A program made the position numbers and the translations under genes. The notes beneath the pieces were generated by a model. The model worked only from the letters and a program-made list of their open reading frames with translations, was not told where the DNA came from and did no database searches. Below, piece by piece: positions 18,707 to 29,400 of a DNA stretch of 64,000 nucleotides. Numbering within the stretch: the stretch's first letter is position 1; each line of letters begins with the position of its first letter. This DNA comes from Proteus vulgaris (GTDB lineage Bacteria; Pseudomonadota; Gammaproteobacteria; Enterobacterales; Enterobacteriaceae): positions 2,604,001 to 2,668,000 of the forward strand of contig NZ_CP137920.1 of NCBI RefSeq assembly GCF_033708015.1, written 5' to 3'.

Positions 18707-18748
18707 GCTTTTCAAGTAAATAAAATAGTCTCGTGAACAGAGGATCTT

Positions 18749-19960
18749 GTGAAGAATCGCACTATAGGCAGTGTTTTTATTGTTGCAGGAACAACAATTG
18801 GGGCAGGTATGTTGGCAATGCCACTTGCTGCGGTGGGTATTGGTTTTAGCACAATGATGCTATTACTTATTGGCTTATGGTTATTGATGAGCTATACCGC
18901 ATTATTGTTGGTGGAAGTTTATCAATACAACGATCCCCATACTGGTCTTGGCTCTATCGCAAAACGCTATCTCGGTATAGGCGGTCAAGTTATCACTGGA
19001 CTCGCACTATTGCTATTAATGTATGCGCTAACAACAGCTTATATTAGTGGTGCAGGTGAACTCCTTTCCTCCACCCTCTCATCTTGGATTGGTCATGAGC
19101 TTTCTGTCACACAAGGTATTATTATCTTTACAGTGATTGGTGGCGCTGTGGTAGGAATTGGGACAACATCGGTTGATATGATTAACCGTCTATTATTTAC
19201 CGCGAAAGTTTTCTTCCTCATATTTATGCTGATTGTGATGTTACCTCACGTTGAATCAGTAAACTTAACCTCAATGCCTGTGGCGTATGGGCTTATTCTT
19301 TCTGCTATTCCTGTTATTTTTACCTCATTTGGTTTTCATGGGAGTGTGCCAAGTATTGTCAGTTACATGAATGGGGATATTAAAAAGCTACGTATTATCT
19401 TTATTATTGGTAGTGCGATCCCACTTGTTGCTTATATTTTATGGCAAATTGCCACGTTAGGCGCTATCCCAACAAATACTTTTATGGGAATTATGGCGCA
19501 ACAATCTGGATTAAATGGCTTACTGACAGCTATTCGTGATGTTGTTGCGACACCTCGCGTAAATATTGCAGTTAACCTATTTGCCGCATTAGCTTTAGCG
19601 ACTTCATTCCTTGGTGTTGCATTAGGCTTATTTGATTATCTCGCTGACCTATTCAAACGCAGTAATCGCGCAACTGGGCGCATGCAATCAAGTCTATTAA
19701 CGTTTGTACCGCCTTTACTGTGTGCGCTTTACTTCCCTAACTTTGTGCAAGCTCTAGCCTATGCTGCTATTGCGCTGTCAATCTTAGCGTTGCTTCTACC
19801 GGCTTTATTAGTATGGAAAGTCAGACAAGAAAAACACGGGACAGATAAATACAAAGTTAAAGGTGGGAAAGGTGCATTAGGTATTGTGTTTATTTGTGGA
19901 CTCGTTGTAATTGGTATTCAAATCGCGATTACTTTTGGTTTATTACCTCAAGTAGGCTAA
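18749..19960 (+). CDS. tyrP: Tyrosine-specific transporter TyrP
   Basis: A 403-residue inner-membrane permease, the same length as E. coli TyrP, with about 11 hydrophobic segments. The N-terminal [19 protein letters not shown] and the later [20 protein letters not shown] are signatures of the HAAAP aromatic amino-acid family, and overall similarity is highest to TyrP rather than Mtr or TnaB. It imports tyrosine by proton symport. The start is a GTG with AGAGGAT upstream. The TyrR box in front supports the assignment. Its place after nrdAB-yfaE differs from E. coli. Confidence 0.93.
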   Translation: MKNRTIGSVFIVAGTTIGAGMLAMPLAAVGIGFSTMMLLLIGLWLLMSYTALLLVEVYQYNDPHTGLGSIAKRYLGIGGQVITGLALLLLMYALTTAYISGAGELLSSTLSSWIGHELSVTQGIIIFTVIGGAVVGIGTTSVDMINRLLFTAKVFFLIFMLIVMLPHVESVNLTSMPVAYGLILSAIPVIFTSFGFHGSVPSIVSYMNGDIKKLRIIFIIGSAIPLVAYILWQIATLGAIPTNTFMGIMAQQSGLNGLLTAIRDVVATPRVNIAVNLFAALALATSFLGVALGLFDYLADLFKRSNRATGRMQSSLLTFVPPLLCALYFPNFVQALAYAAIALSILALLLPALLVWKVRQEKHGTDKYKVKGGKGALGIVFICGLVVIGIQIAITFGLLPQVG

Positions 19961-19990
19961 CATTTTTATATCCGCTTTCTTATAGGCAAT

Positions 19991-20030
19991 AAAAAAGCAG
20001 GTGCAGTTCATTGTGAACACCTGCTTTTTT
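19991..20030. terminator. Bidirectional terminator between tyrP and yfaZ
   Basis: A long stem (AAAAAAGCAGGTG with CACCTGCTTTTTT, plus inner GTTCA/TGAAC) has A and T runs on both sides, so it can end both convergent transcripts. Confidence 0.88.
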
Positions 20031-20051
20031 GATTCAAAGATAGCGCTGGGA

Positions 20052-20594
20052 TCAAAAACTTAAACCCGCTCCCACATAGAAACCATCCGCTAATTTATTG
20101 TTGCTTCTATTATGTGAGTTTTCGATTTCAATCACACGATAACCCGCATTAACATGCAGTGGTTTAAATACCATTAATTGAGCCCCCACATCGGCTTCAT
20201 AATAAGATTTACTGCCAGAGGTTAACCCTTCTGGAGATGCATAAGCTTCTCCATACACACTTAAAGAAGGCAGAACATTCCAGTTAAGACCCACACCACC
20301 CGCTAAAGCGGCACCATCATCACCATTTTTTGGTGATAAGTAGAGTGCTTTACCTCCAACACTCGCTGAGAAAGGCCCTAATGGCAATGCGAATTTTGCA
20401 CCGAGGCTACCTGTCTGACCATCATGATCACTACGTGCCCAGTTTCCGTTAAAAGAAAGACCCGCTGTAGGATCACCTAAACCAGCGCGAACATCAGTAT
20501 AATGTTTCCCTGCTTGAATATTCATTGATACTGCATTGGCATTTCCAGCCACAAACAGTGCACTTATTGCGCCGACCAATAAATATTTTTTCAT
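20052..20594 (-). CDS. yfaZ: YfaZ family outer-membrane protein
   Basis: 180 residues with a cleavable signal peptide (MKKYLLVGAISALFVAGNANA). The mature part has alternating polar/hydrophobic strands and ends in an aromatic residue (GAGLSF), as outer-membrane beta-barrels do. It shares ANSDHDG-like (WARSDHDGQTGSLG) and GGKALYLSPKNGDDG blocks with E. coli YfaZ, whose function is unknown. A GGAG ribosome site precedes the ATG. It is convergent with tyrP. Confidence 0.88.
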   Translation of the reverse strand: MKKYLLVGAISALFVAGNANAVSMNIQAGKHYTDVRAGLGDPTAGLSFNGNWARSDHDGQTGSLGAKFALPLGPFSASVGGKALYLSPKNGDDGAALAGGVGLNWNVLPSLSVYGEAYASPEGLTSGSKSYYEADVGAQLMVFKPLHVNAGYRVIEIENSHNRSNNKLADGFYVGAGLSF

Positions 20595-20877
20595 TGTTAT
20601 TACTCCAGAAAATAATTATCCAAACTTATAATTATACAGCAAATTTATTAAACAAATTGAGTGAAAATTGAAAGATAACCTGTAGAATTTTCAATCTATG
20701 TAAATAAGTTACGTCTATTAATATTATTGGTCTAATTGGTTTTATTAATGAGTTTAATATTGCTAAAGTGGAATTACGGTCAATATAAACCATAATAAAT
20801 ATAAGGCTGTTCGCTTAGTTTTATTCACGCATGCTATTTTTTAGAACGTTAACTATTTCATAAACTGGAGATATGTG

Positions 20878-22332
20878 ATGGAAAAGAAAAAGCTCACAAC
20901 GGCGTCAGGCGCACCGGTTGTAGACAATAATAACTCGATGACAGCAGGCCCTCGTGGTCCAATGTTACTTCAAGATGTCTGGTTTCTAGAAAAGCTGGCT
21001 CACTTTGATCGTGAAGTTATTCCAGAAAGACGTATGCACGCGAAAGGCTCTGGTGCTTTTGGTACATTTAAAGTCACTCACGATATTACAAAATATACTC
21101 GCGCTAAAATTTTCTCTAAAGTGGGTAAAAAAACAGAAATGTTTGCGCGTTTTTCGACAGTTGCTGGTGAAAGAGGTGCAGCAGACGCCGAGCGTGATAT
21201 TCGTGGCTTTGCGTTAAAATTTTATACTGAAGAAGGTAACTGGGATATGGTGGGTAACAACACTCCTGTTTTCTACCTTCGTGATGCTCTGAAATTCCCT
21301 GACTTAAACCACATTGTAAAACGTGATCCTAAAACTAACCTACGCAATATGGCATACAAATGGGATTTCTTCTCACATTTACCAGAAGCATTGCACCAAT
21401 TAACTATTGATATGAGCGACCGCGGTTTACCACAAAGTTATCGTTTTATTCATGGTTTTGGTAGCCATACTTATAGCTTTATTAACAAAGATAATGAGCG
21501 CTTTTGGGTTAAATTCCACTTCCGTTGCCAGCAAGGCATTAAAAATCTGATGGATGATGAAGCTGAAGCGCTAGTCGGTAAAGATAGAGAAAGCTCGCAA
21601 CGTGATTTATTTGATGCTATTGAACGTGGTGATTTCCCTCGTTGGAATTTACAGATCCAAGTGATGCCAGAAAAAGAAGCGTCAAAAGTCCCTTATAATC
21701 CTTTTGATTTAACTAAAGTTTGGCCTCATGCGGATTATCCTTTAATCGATGTAGGCTATTTCGAGTTAAATCGTAATCCTGAAAACTACTTCTCTGATGT
21801 AGAGCAAGCGGCATTTAGCCCTGCTAACATTGTTCCAGGCATTGGCTTCTCGCCAGATAAAATGTTACAAGGTCGCCTATTCTCTTATGGTGATGCTCAC
21901 CGCTATCGTTTAGGTGTTAATCACCATCAAATCCCCGTCAATGCACCACAATGCCCATTCCATAATTATCACCGTGATGGTGCAATGCGTGTTGATGGCA
22001 ATAGTGGTAGTGGCATTACTTACGAGCCAAATAATGGCGGAATGTTCCAAGAACAGCCTAATTTTAAAGAACCACCATTATCAATTGAAGGTGCGGCAGA
22101 TCATTGGAATCATCGTGAGGATGAAGATTATTTCAGTCAACCACGTGCGCTGTATGAATTACTGAGTGATGAAGAGCATCAACGTATGTTTGCGCGTATA
22201 GCAGGTGAGTTAGTGCAGGCAAGTAAAGATACACAAAAACGTCAAATTGCCCTATTTAAGAAAGTTCACCCTGAATATGGCGCTGGCGTTGAAAAAGCAA
22301 TGAAAGCGTTAGCGAAAAAAGACGCTAAATAA
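20878..22332 (+). CDS. katA: Monofunctional haem catalase KatA
   Basis: 484 residues from the ATG at 20878 ([14 protein letters not shown]); the GTG one codon upstream is less likely. The distal haem residues are H54 (RRMHAKGSG) and N127 (VGNNTPVF), with the proximal tyrosine in [11 protein letters not shown]. It belongs to the small-subunit catalases and closely resembles the well-studied P. mirabilis catalase. It converts hydrogen peroxide to water and oxygen in the cytoplasm. It is a single-gene unit; CTGGAG precedes the start and a hairpin follows. No OxyR site was identified with confidence in the 283-bp upstream gap. Confidence 0.96.
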   Translation: MEKKKLTTASGAPVVDNNNSMTAGPRGPMLLQDVWFLEKLAHFDREVIPERRMHAKGSGAFGTFKVTHDITKYTRAKIFSKVGKKTEMFARFSTVAGERGAADAERDIRGFALKFYTEEGNWDMVGNNTPVFYLRDALKFPDLNHIVKRDPKTNLRNMAYKWDFFSHLPEALHQLTIDMSDRGLPQSYRFIHGFGSHTYSFINKDNERFWVKFHFRCQQGIKNLMDDEAEALVGKDRESSQRDLFDAIERGDFPRWNLQIQVMPEKEASKVPYNPFDLTKVWPHADYPLIDVGYFELNRNPENYFSDVEQAAFSPANIVPGIGFSPDKMLQGRLFSYGDAHRYRLGVNHHQIPVNAPQCPFHNYHRDGAMRVDGNSGSGITYEPNNGGMFQEQPNFKEPPLSIEGAADHWNHREDEDYFSQPRALYELLSDEEHQRMFARIAGELVQASKDTQKRQIALFKKVHPEYGAGVEKAMKALAKKDAK

Positions 22333-22370
22333 CCGTATAATAAGAAGCCTTGTGAGCAACTCGGCACTCA

Positions 22371-22395
22371 TGCCCCTAGTAAAAAGCTAGGGGCA
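22371..22395 (+). terminator. Terminator of katA
   Basis: TGCCCCTAG (22371-22379) pairs with CTAGGGGCA (22387-22395), followed by TATTTTATATT. The T run is imperfect but the stem is GC-rich. Confidence 0.7.
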
Positions 22396-22416
22396 TATTT
22401 TATATTAAAGAAATAT

Positions 22417-23298
22417 TTAATTATATGAATTAAAGACTTTTACTTTAGTATTAATTCGTTTAAAAATATTTACTCCTTCTACGGATTGATTCTTATCTAT
22501 CTGAAAAACCCCTAGAAACCGATATAACACTCGGTTAAGTTCATCTCGAGAATGAGCCATAACAATACGATAATCCCAATCTTCGATATAGTTGTTATTG
22601 ACTTCAAGACTTTTCTCTGTGATCCATTCACCATCACGAGAAAGCTCATTATCCCAAACACCAGCTTTATAAAGACGAGGAAACCACACCATTGTACGAC
22701 CAGATAAACCAATCGCTTTTACAATATTTTCGGGTAACTTCCAACTACCAGACTGGTGATGCCCTTTATTAATATAGCCAAAGCACTCTAAAGCATCACG
22801 ATGGTAGCGAAAAATAGCATGAGGCCCAACTTCCATAAAACCAGCATTTATGTGGCGCTCAGCTGTATATTGTGCGTTATAGTCCCAAGGTAGAAAATTC
22901 TTTTGCGCCTTTAGCTTTTCTTTAGTGTCTATAAGCAAATTAACAAATTCGTCTATACTAGCATTTAACTGTTCTAGAGTAACGTTACTAGCAGGGATCC
23001 GATTTTCGATAAAACCAGTAGTTTCAATAATATCAAGCCGTCTAATTGCATCTGCTTTTTTAGCCTCATCACTATCGTGATGCTCTTCATCTATTTCCAA
23101 ATACAGCTCAAGTTGCGGAAAGAATAAATCAGCAAGATATATTTTACCTGGAGAGTTTGATTTCCGAATACACTGCTGACAAACAAATTCAATTTCGGGA
23201 TCGTCTAATTTATGAAATATACGGTTGATAACATAATGTTCCCATCGTTTTTTAGTTATCTTTGAAAGGGAACGTAAAATATAATCTGTTTTACTCAT
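22417..23298 (-). CDS. PvuRts1I/AbaSI-family modification-dependent endonuclease (type IV restriction)
   Basis: 293 residues, beginning MSKTDYILRSLSKITKKRWEHYVINRI, matching from memory the start and length of PvuRts1I, the endonuclease of Proteus plasmid Rts1. This family cuts DNA carrying 5-hydroxymethylcytosine or its glucosylated form, so it restricts T-even-type phages. The N-terminal Vsr-like nuclease part (about 1-125) has D57 (YLADLFF), E68 and D70 followed by HH (ELYLEIDEEHH), a PD-(D/E)XK-like site. The C-terminal part (about 150-293) corresponds to the SRA-like base-flipping domain. It lies 78 bp downstream of menE on the same strand with no terminator between, so it could be read from the men operon; no good ribosome site is seen. 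No methylase accompanies it, as expected for this type. Precise modified-base preference cannot be read from sequence. Confidence 0.85.
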   Translation of the reverse strand: MSKTDYILRSLSKITKKRWEHYVINRIFHKLDDPEIEFVCQQCIRKSNSPGKIYLADLFFPQLELYLEIDEEHHDSDEAKKADAIRRLDIIETTGFIENRIPASNVTLEQLNASIDEFVNLLIDTKEKLKAQKNFLPWDYNAQYTAERHINAGFMEVGPHAIFRYHRDALECFGYINKGHHQSGSWKLPENIVKAIGLSGRTMVWFPRLYKAGVWDNELSRDGEWITEKSLEVNNNYIEDWDYRIVMAHSRDELNRVLYRFLGVFQIDKNQSVEGVNIFKRINTKVKVFNSYN

Positions 23299-23376
23299 AA
23301 GAACATCACATCAATATCATAATAAAGTAAAATAAGCGTTTAATATTAAATAATAACAATTATATATAATTAAGGA

Positions 23377-24798
23377 TCATTTGCCCTTTACCCACTCTTG
23401 GACTTGCTTACGGGAAATTTTAATTCCCCCATTTTTAAGGCTTTCAGGGAGTTGTAGGCAAGCAACGGGTCGTTGAAACCCCGCTAATCGGGAGTGATAC
23501 CACTGCGGTAATTGATTGATTATTTCAATATCAGCATCGACAACGGCAACGGGGCGTTGTCCAAATTCTGCATCATCAATAGGGACAACAAAAGATTGGC
23601 TAACCCCTGAATGTGTATTAAGAATTTTTTCAATATCTTCGGGTTGGATCCCTTCTCCTGCACTAAAAAAGAGATTATCCAAACGACCTAAAACACGCCA
23701 TTCATCAGCAATAAAACCGCCTTTATCTCGCGTTGAATACCATCCATCAGTCGTGAGTGATAGCGGTTTTAATTTACCATCAAACCAATAACCTAAAGCA
23801 ACACTGTCAGACATTATCTGGAGTTCATCATCCACTAACCGAACCTTCTTGCCTTTTAATGGAAGCCCTACTCCAGCTTTACCATCAGCACGCTTTGCGC
23901 AAACGGTCGATGCCATTTCCGTCATACCATACCCACACCAGCATTGGATCCCCCAATGTTCTGCTTCTTGCGTTAGCTCAATAGGGATCATCGCGCCCCC
24001 TAGTAAAACAGATTTTAAGGTCATCGGTTGTTGATGATTGTGTTGCGCTCTATTTTGTAAGAAGCGCCATAATTGTGTAGGAACTAAAGAGGCATGAGTA
24101 CAACCTTGTAAAGCCTCTTCAAATGGGTGCATTTCACGCACCACCAGCGTTGCTCCTCGTAATAACCAGCGCCAAAGTATGCCTTGCCCTGAAACATGAA
24201 ATAGAGGCAAAGAAAGTAGCCAGCTATCCCCTTTTTCCAACGGCATTAATGACAAAACACCTATTGCACTACAAAGATGGGCATCAAAGGTATGGACTGC
24301 GGCTTTGGGCAAACCTGATGAGCCTGATGTCAAAATAAGTGTTGCCATACGAGACGGATCCCATAGGAGATCATTGACTCTTTGTGTTTTATATTGACGT
24401 GAGGTGTTATCTCGCTCAATACCACTAAGATCAAGCAAGGTTCCTTTAAAATCTAGCGGTGAACTACTCAAATCAGCATAAAAATCAATACATAAGTGAG
24501 GCAATAGTTCATCAAGTAAAGATTTTGGAAGTTGTGGATTTAAAGGTAAAACCTTAGCACCACATTGAAAAACGGCGAGTAGTGCAAAAACAAGATTGAG
24601 GTGATTTTTTCCACGCAACAGCACGGTACTTTGCGAATCAACACCTTGTTTTGCAAAATTGTCAGCTAAGTAATTAATATGACAACTAAGTTGCTGCCAT
24701 GTAATAGGTGAGGAACCTGAAATAATGGCCGTTTCATTTGGGTATAATTGTGCCCAGTGATGCCACGGCCATTGTGTAAAGGGAACTACTGTTGCCAT
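23377..24798 (-). CDS. menE: o-Succinylbenzoate-CoA ligase MenE
   Basis: A 473-residue acyl-CoA synthetase of the AMP-forming superfamily. The ATP-binding motif is [27 protein letters not shown] and [10 protein letters not shown] are the later core motifs, and the C-terminal lysine lies in NGGIKISRK. It activates o-succinylbenzoate for MenB. Its start overlaps the end of menC by 13 bp. It is the last gene of the menaquinone operon. Confidence 0.95.
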   Translation of the reverse strand: MATVVPFTQWPWHHWAQLYPNETAIISGSSPITWQQLSCHINYLADNFAKQGVDSQSTVLLRGKNHLNLVFALLAVFQCGAKVLPLNPQLPKSLLDELLPHLCIDFYADLSSSPLDFKGTLLDLSGIERDNTSRQYKTQRVNDLLWDPSRMATLILTSGSSGLPKAAVHTFDAHLCSAIGVLSLMPLEKGDSWLLSLPLFHVSGQGILWRWLLRGATLVVREMHPFEEALQGCTHASLVPTQLWRFLQNRAQHNHQQPMTLKSVLLGGAMIPIELTQEAEHWGIQCWCGYGMTEMASTVCAKRADGKAGVGLPLKGKKVRLVDDELQIMSDSVALGYWFDGKLKPLSLTTDGWYSTRDKGGFIADEWRVLGRLDNLFFSAGEGIQPEDIEKILNTHSGVSQSFVVPIDDAEFGQRPVAVVDADIEIINQLPQWYHSRLAGFQRPVACLQLPESLKNGGIKISRKQVQEWVKGK

Positions 24799-25757
24799 AC
24801 TGTCTCTAGCTGTTCAAGAGAGATAAGTGGAATATCTACATTTGGCCAAGGACGAATAAGTTGTTGTTTAATTAAATCAACAGTATCAAGCCCTGGAATG
24901 CTATTAGGCGTTAACCATTGTGCAATTCTTGCTAATTGAGTGAGCCCGAAACTACTTTCAATACTCGAACTGATAATAGCATCTAACCCTAGCGCATGCG
25001 CTTGTTTAACAAGCAGTTGACAGCGTTCAAGACTTCCGACTAGTGTAGGTTTGATAACAATCGTTGTGACACCAGATTGCGCTTTTACTTCAAAACCGTC
25101 ATCACGTACAGTTTCATCCCAAGCGATATTAATACCCGTCGCTTGAGAAAAAGCCAGTGACTCTTCAGGCGTTTTACAAGGTTCTTCTAAAAACGCAATG
25201 CGTGAGCGCCATTGCGGATTAACATACTTCGCAAAGCCTTCGGCTTTTGTCGGTGTCCAGCTTCGATTCGCATCAAGTCTAAGTTTTAAATCAGGAATAG
25301 CTTCTAATAACAGATTAACCACTATTCCATCACGCACAGCTTCATATAAGCCTACCTTGATTTTAGCGACCTTTTCACCTTCCATATCATTAAGGCTTAA
25401 AATCAAGTCATCCGGATCACCATTACATAAAGGTGCAGTACGATAATTTGCGTCTTGAGGCAACGTATCATCAAGCTCCGCTAATGCACAGCTAATACCA
25501 AAAGCCACGCTTGGTAGTTCACTATGAACAGGATTTTCACCTGCACACCAAGCTGTTAACCAAGATTGTGCAGCTTCTTGTGCTTGTTCTAAAGTTTCAC
25601 GGCTAAACTCGGGAAGAGGTGAAATCTCACCCCATCCTTGTTTGCCATTTTGCTCTACACAGACAAGAAAACCATCACGCGTTTTTAGCCTTTGATAGCG
25701 CAGAACAACGCCTGCATCTACAGGTAGGCTGAATGAATAGAGTTTGGCGTTTCGCAT
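24786..25757 (-). CDS. menC: o-Succinylbenzoate synthase MenC
   Basis: A 323-residue enolase-superfamily enzyme. Catalytic lysines lie in VAKIKVG and TTIVIKP, and metal ligands in [15 protein letters not shown] and AWDETVRDD. It dehydrates SHCHC to o-succinylbenzoate. The start codon shares one base with the menB stop, and the end overlaps menE, so translation is probably coupled. Confidence 0.95.
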   Translation of the reverse strand: MRNAKLYSFSLPVDAGVVLRYQRLKTRDGFLVCVEQNGKQGWGEISPLPEFSRETLEQAQEAAQSWLTAWCAGENPVHSELPSVAFGISCALAELDDTLPQDANYRTAPLCNGDPDDLILSLNDMEGEKVAKIKVGLYEAVRDGIVVNLLLEAIPDLKLRLDANRSWTPTKAEGFAKYVNPQWRSRIAFLEEPCKTPEESLAFSQATGINIAWDETVRDDGFEVKAQSGVTTIVIKPTLVGSLERCQLLVKQAHALGLDAIISSSIESSFGLTQLARIAQWLTPNSIPGLDTVDLIKQQLIRPWPNVDIPLISLEQLETVWQQ

Positions 25758-26614
25758 TATGGGTTACGTTTAAATCGAGTGAAATCAGGTTGACGTTTTT
25801 CATTAAAGGCGTTGCGACCTTCTTGGCCTTCTTCTGTCATATAGAATAACATCGTTGCATTACCCGCTAATTCTTGAAGACCCGCTTGACCATCACAATC
25901 TGCATTTAATGCCGCTTTCAAACAACGTAAAGCCATTGGGCTGTTTTCCAACATCTCACGACACCAGCGTACCGTTTCTTTTTCAAGATCGGCATAAGGA
26001 ACAACAGTATTTACCAAGCCCATTTCTAATGCTTCTTTTGCATCATATTGACGGCATAAGAACCAGATTTCGCGGGCTTTCTTTTGACCAACAATACGCG
26101 CCATATAAGAAGCCCCCCAACCGCCATCGAAAGAACCGACTTTAGGCCCTGTTTGACCAAAAATAGCGTTTTCAGCAGCGATAGTTAAATCGCACATCAT
26201 ATGAAGTACATGACCACCACCGATAGAATAACCCGCAACCATTGCGACAACAGGTTTTGGACAAGTACGAATTTGACGTTGGAAATCCAATACGTTTAAG
26301 TGGTGTGTACCGCTATCATCGCGATATCCGCCGTAGTCGCCACGAATTTTTTGGTCACCGCCAGCACAGAATGCTTTTTCACCCGCGCCCGTTAAAATGA
26401 TCGTACCAATTGTGTCATCATAACGTGCATCAGCTAATGCTTGGATCATCTCTTTCACTGTCAAAGGACGGAAAGCATTACGCACTTGCGGGCGGTTAAT
26501 CGTAATTTTTGCAATGCCATCGACTGATTTATGATAGAGGATATCTTCAAAACCTTCAGAACAATCCAGCCATTCAATCGGTGCATATAATTTTTCTTCG
26601 CTCGGGTAAAGCAT
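25757..26614 (-). CDS. menB: 1,4-Dihydroxy-2-naphthoyl-CoA synthase MenB
   Basis: 285 residues, a crotonase-fold enzyme. Oxyanion-hole and active-site blocks are [39 protein letters not shown] and [14 protein letters not shown]. It closes the second ring of the naphthoquinone. It starts 12 bp after menH ends. Confidence 0.97.
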   Translation of the reverse strand: MLYPSEEKLYAPIEWLDCSEGFEDILYHKSVDGIAKITINRPQVRNAFRPLTVKEMIQALADARYDDTIGTIILTGAGEKAFCAGGDQKIRGDYGGYRDDSGTHHLNVLDFQRQIRTCPKPVVAMVAGYSIGGGHVLHMMCDLTIAAENAIFGQTGPKVGSFDGGWGASYMARIVGQKKAREIWFLCRQYDAKEALEMGLVNTVVPYADLEKETVRWCREMLENSPMALRCLKAALNADCDGQAGLQELAGNATMLFYMTEEGQEGRNAFNEKRQPDFTRFKRNP

Positions 26615-26626
26615 AATTAGGTTCCT

Positions 26627-27394
26627 TTAACCAAAGAGGGATAAAACATGATTTATCACCGCGGCATAAGCAACAGGCTGTGCCTGATGGGCATTATGGC
26701 CAGCATGCGGGATAGTCGTTAATGGCAGCGAATATTGCTGCGCTATCGCTTGAAATTTATTATCTTTTTCACCACAAAGCCAAATAAACGGCAATGTGAG
26801 TTGCTGTAACTCTGTGACAAGCCAAGGCTGATGACCTAAAGAAAGCGTTTCTAAACTTTCTGCAATACAAAAACCCGCGTTACGACGACGTTTTTCAACG
26901 AGTAACTGGCGTTTTTCTTCACTTAAATCGGCAAAGACGGGTTGTTGATACCACTGTATCAATACGTCACTGATAGGTTCATTACGAAAACGCTCAGCCC
27001 AATGTTTATCATGAACAATACGACGTTGTCTTTCCGTTACATCATATAAACCCGGGTTTCCACCTTCTACAATCAGCCCCATTAATCCCGTAGTATCACC
27101 AAAACACGCGTGATACATCGAAATTCTGCCACCTAACGAGTAGCCAATTAACCAATAGTGGTCAATACCTTGCTCTTTAAGTGTATCTGTCAGTAACTGA
27201 CTAACTTCAACAAAACTTTTCGCGCTGATAGAAGCAGAACCACCATGACGAGGCAAATCAATCACAAGTGAGGGATATTCATGACAAGCCTGAATAACTG
27301 GCTCCCATTCACAACCTTCACCTAATAGCCCATGTAACCAAACTAACCAAGGTCCTTCATTATGGGTATTATATCGCTGACATGCTAAAGTCAT
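26627..27394 (-). CDS. menH: SHCHC synthase MenH
   Basis: 255 residues, alpha/beta hydrolase fold with the nucleophile elbow [10 protein letters not shown], an acid in CGEKDNKF and histidine in PHAGHNAHQ. It eliminates pyruvate from SEPHCHC in menaquinone synthesis. Its first 26 bp overlap the end of menD. Confidence 0.92.
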   Translation of the reverse strand: MTLACQRYNTHNEGPWLVWLHGLLGEGCEWEPVIQACHEYPSLVIDLPRHGGSASISAKSFVEVSQLLTDTLKEQGIDHYWLIGYSLGGRISMYHACFGDTTGLMGLIVEGGNPGLYDVTERQRRIVHDKHWAERFRNEPISDVLIQWYQQPVFADLSEEKRQLLVEKRRRNAGFCIAESLETLSLGHQPWLVTELQQLTLPFIWLCGEKDNKFQAIAQQYSLPLTTIPHAGHNAHQAQPVAYAAVINHVLSLFG

Positions 27395-29063
27395 GAGATG
27401 TTACCTGTTTTACCAGTTGATTTAATGTTTTTGCACCCTCAGTATCATCAACAATTAATTCAATTAATGTGGTTGTTGGCGCCCCTGCCCAGCATTTCTG
27501 AACAGTAACTAATAGTGCATCCCAACTTGTTGGTGATACATAATGCAAGCCAAACATGGCAGCAGCATGTTTGAAATTTAGTGAATGAGGCATACAGTAA
27601 AAGCGCTCTCGCTCAGCCTCTGGCGTGGGTAGCATTGAAAATATTTGCCCACCATTATTATTCACAACGATAATAACATTAGGCGCATAAACTTGTTGAT
27701 GCAACGCTAAACTATTTAAATCATACAGTGCCGATAAATCACCTAATATTGTTAATGTTGGCTTTTCTGTTGCGCGATGAACGCCCGCAGATGTTGAAAT
27801 TAATCCATCAATACCACTCGCGCCTCGATTGCTCATCACAGGATAACCTTGCGGTAGCTGAGCAAATGCATCGATTAATCGTACTATCAGACTATTGCCA
27901 ACAAATAATTGCCCATTATTAGGAAGTAATTTATCTAATTGGTGTGCAACCTGTGCTTCACCAAAGTAATCGGTTATTTCACTGACTTTCTGATAGGTTT
28001 GTTTGGCTATATTAGCTAATGCATTAGTCCACGGTGAATTATCGATCGCAGGATGTGCTGTTAACCACTGCATAGGTGATAATGTAAATTTCTCACCTTG
28101 ATGATGACCAGGATCTAAACGCCCAGGAATAGGATCAATAATCCAATACCTTTCTGGGGAGCATCCTACTTGCCATTGTAATAAACGTTTACCCGTTAAA
28201 CTTGAACCAAATTGAACCACGATTTCCGCTTTATTTAATTCTGATTTTATTTGCGGGTTATTCAACCATAAATCAGCACAAGGTAGAGGTTGCCCTGTTT
28301 GAGATAACACATCCCCCAATAAAGGCCAACCTAATTGCGAAGCCCATTTTGCAACTTCAACCCCCTCTTCTGGACGAATACGCCCTGCTATAACGACTCC
28401 TTTTTTCTGACGTAATACATTCCATTGAGGGTGCATAGTAACAGAAGTAAAAAGTGTTTCTTGTAGCCACGGTTTATCACTTTGCCACCAATCGCCTAAA
28501 GCTTCAGTCCATGGCATCGATGTCTCAATATCATCACCATATAAAGGTTCTGCAAAAGGACAATTGACGTGTAATGCACCATGAACCAATGTATTCATGG
28601 CATTATCGAGGGTAGAAACTAACCAGCTCGCAGAAATATCTGCTGTTGGTCTTGGTAAGGAGAGCGTTTGCGAAGGATGCGTTGCAAAAATACCTTGCTG
28701 ACGGATAGCTTGGTTTGCACCACAATCAATTAATTCAGGTGGTCTATCCGCAGTTAAAAAGACAACACGTTCACCGGTTAATCCCGCTTCAATCAACGCT
28801 GGGTATAAATTGGCAACGGCAGTTCCCGATGTCACAATCACAGCAACCGGCTCTTTAGTTGCTTTTGCAAGCCCTAAAGCTAAATGCCCTAGTCCACGCT
28901 CATCAAAATGCGTATGGCAAACCAATTTTTGATTGGCAGCCGCCGCAAGTGTTAAAGGGGTAGAACGAGATCCAGGTGCGATACAGATATGGCGTAAGCC
29001 ATGACGAGTCAAAGTTTCGAGTATAACTTTAGCCCATTGGCGATTAAACGAACTATTAGACAT
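27369..29063 (-). CDS. menD: SEPHCHC synthase MenD
   Basis: 564 residues, thiamine-diphosphate dependent. The Glu that activates the cofactor is in [16 protein letters not shown], and the ThDP/metal motif is [17 protein letters not shown]...NNNGG. It joins isochorismate to succinate semialdehyde from 2-oxoglutarate. Unlike in E. coli, it is not directly adjacent to menF: a 337-bp gap lies upstream. Confidence 0.96.
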   Translation of the reverse strand: MSNSSFNRQWAKVILETLTRHGLRHICIAPGSRSTPLTLAAAANQKLVCHTHFDERGLGHLALGLAKATKEPVAVIVTSGTAVANLYPALIEAGLTGERVVFLTADRPPELIDCGANQAIRQQGIFATHPSQTLSLPRPTADISASWLVSTLDNAMNTLVHGALHVNCPFAEPLYGDDIETSMPWTEALGDWWQSDKPWLQETLFTSVTMHPQWNVLRQKKGVVIAGRIRPEEGVEVAKWASQLGWPLLGDVLSQTGQPLPCADLWLNNPQIKSELNKAEIVVQFGSSLTGKRLLQWQVGCSPERYWIIDPIPGRLDPGHHQGEKFTLSPMQWLTAHPAIDNSPWTNALANIAKQTYQKVSEITDYFGEAQVAHQLDKLLPNNGQLFVGNSLIVRLIDAFAQLPQGYPVMSNRGASGIDGLISTSAGVHRATEKPTLTILGDLSALYDLNSLALHQQVYAPNVIIVVNNNGGQIFSMLPTPEAERERFYCMPHSLNFKHAAAMFGLHYVSPTSWDALLVTVQKCWAGAPTTTLIELIVDDTEGAKTLNQLVKQVTSHDFSMSAI

Positions 29064-29400
29064 TGATCATCCCAACAACGAAAACCTGCAATTGCTATTA
29101 TAATATCTGTTCCTAAATACTTTTCCTTAGCCTAGTTCAATGAACAGAAGTTTTCGTTAAATAAATCGTTAAAGAAAACACTTAAAAAGTGCATTATTTA
29201 GGCTAATCATCCACTCTATTTTCAATAAGCTCTTTTTATAGTTAAAAATAGGAATAAATAGCACTACTGCTCTAAAGAATAGCATCAATTAGTTAACAAC
29301 TCGCAGTTGTTATTTGAAGAGTAGCACTAAATTATTAGCTTTAAAAAACGACTCATCAAAATTTGATTATTACGCTGATGTTATCTGTAAAAAATTAACG
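29064..29400. other. menF-menD spacer (337 bp) with an inverted repeat
   Basis: No gene is seen. The region is AT-rich and contains the perfect inverted repeat TAACAACT-CGC-AGTTGTTA (29294-29312), without a T run on the minus strand, so it is not an obvious terminator. A separate promoter for menDHBCE is probably here, but no convincing -35/-10 pair was pinned down. Confidence 0.5.

Noticed and set aside
22371..22395. The katA hairpin as a shared terminator for the opposing endonuclease gene
   Set aside because: On the minus strand it is followed by TGAGTG rather than a T run, so it would not end that transcript.
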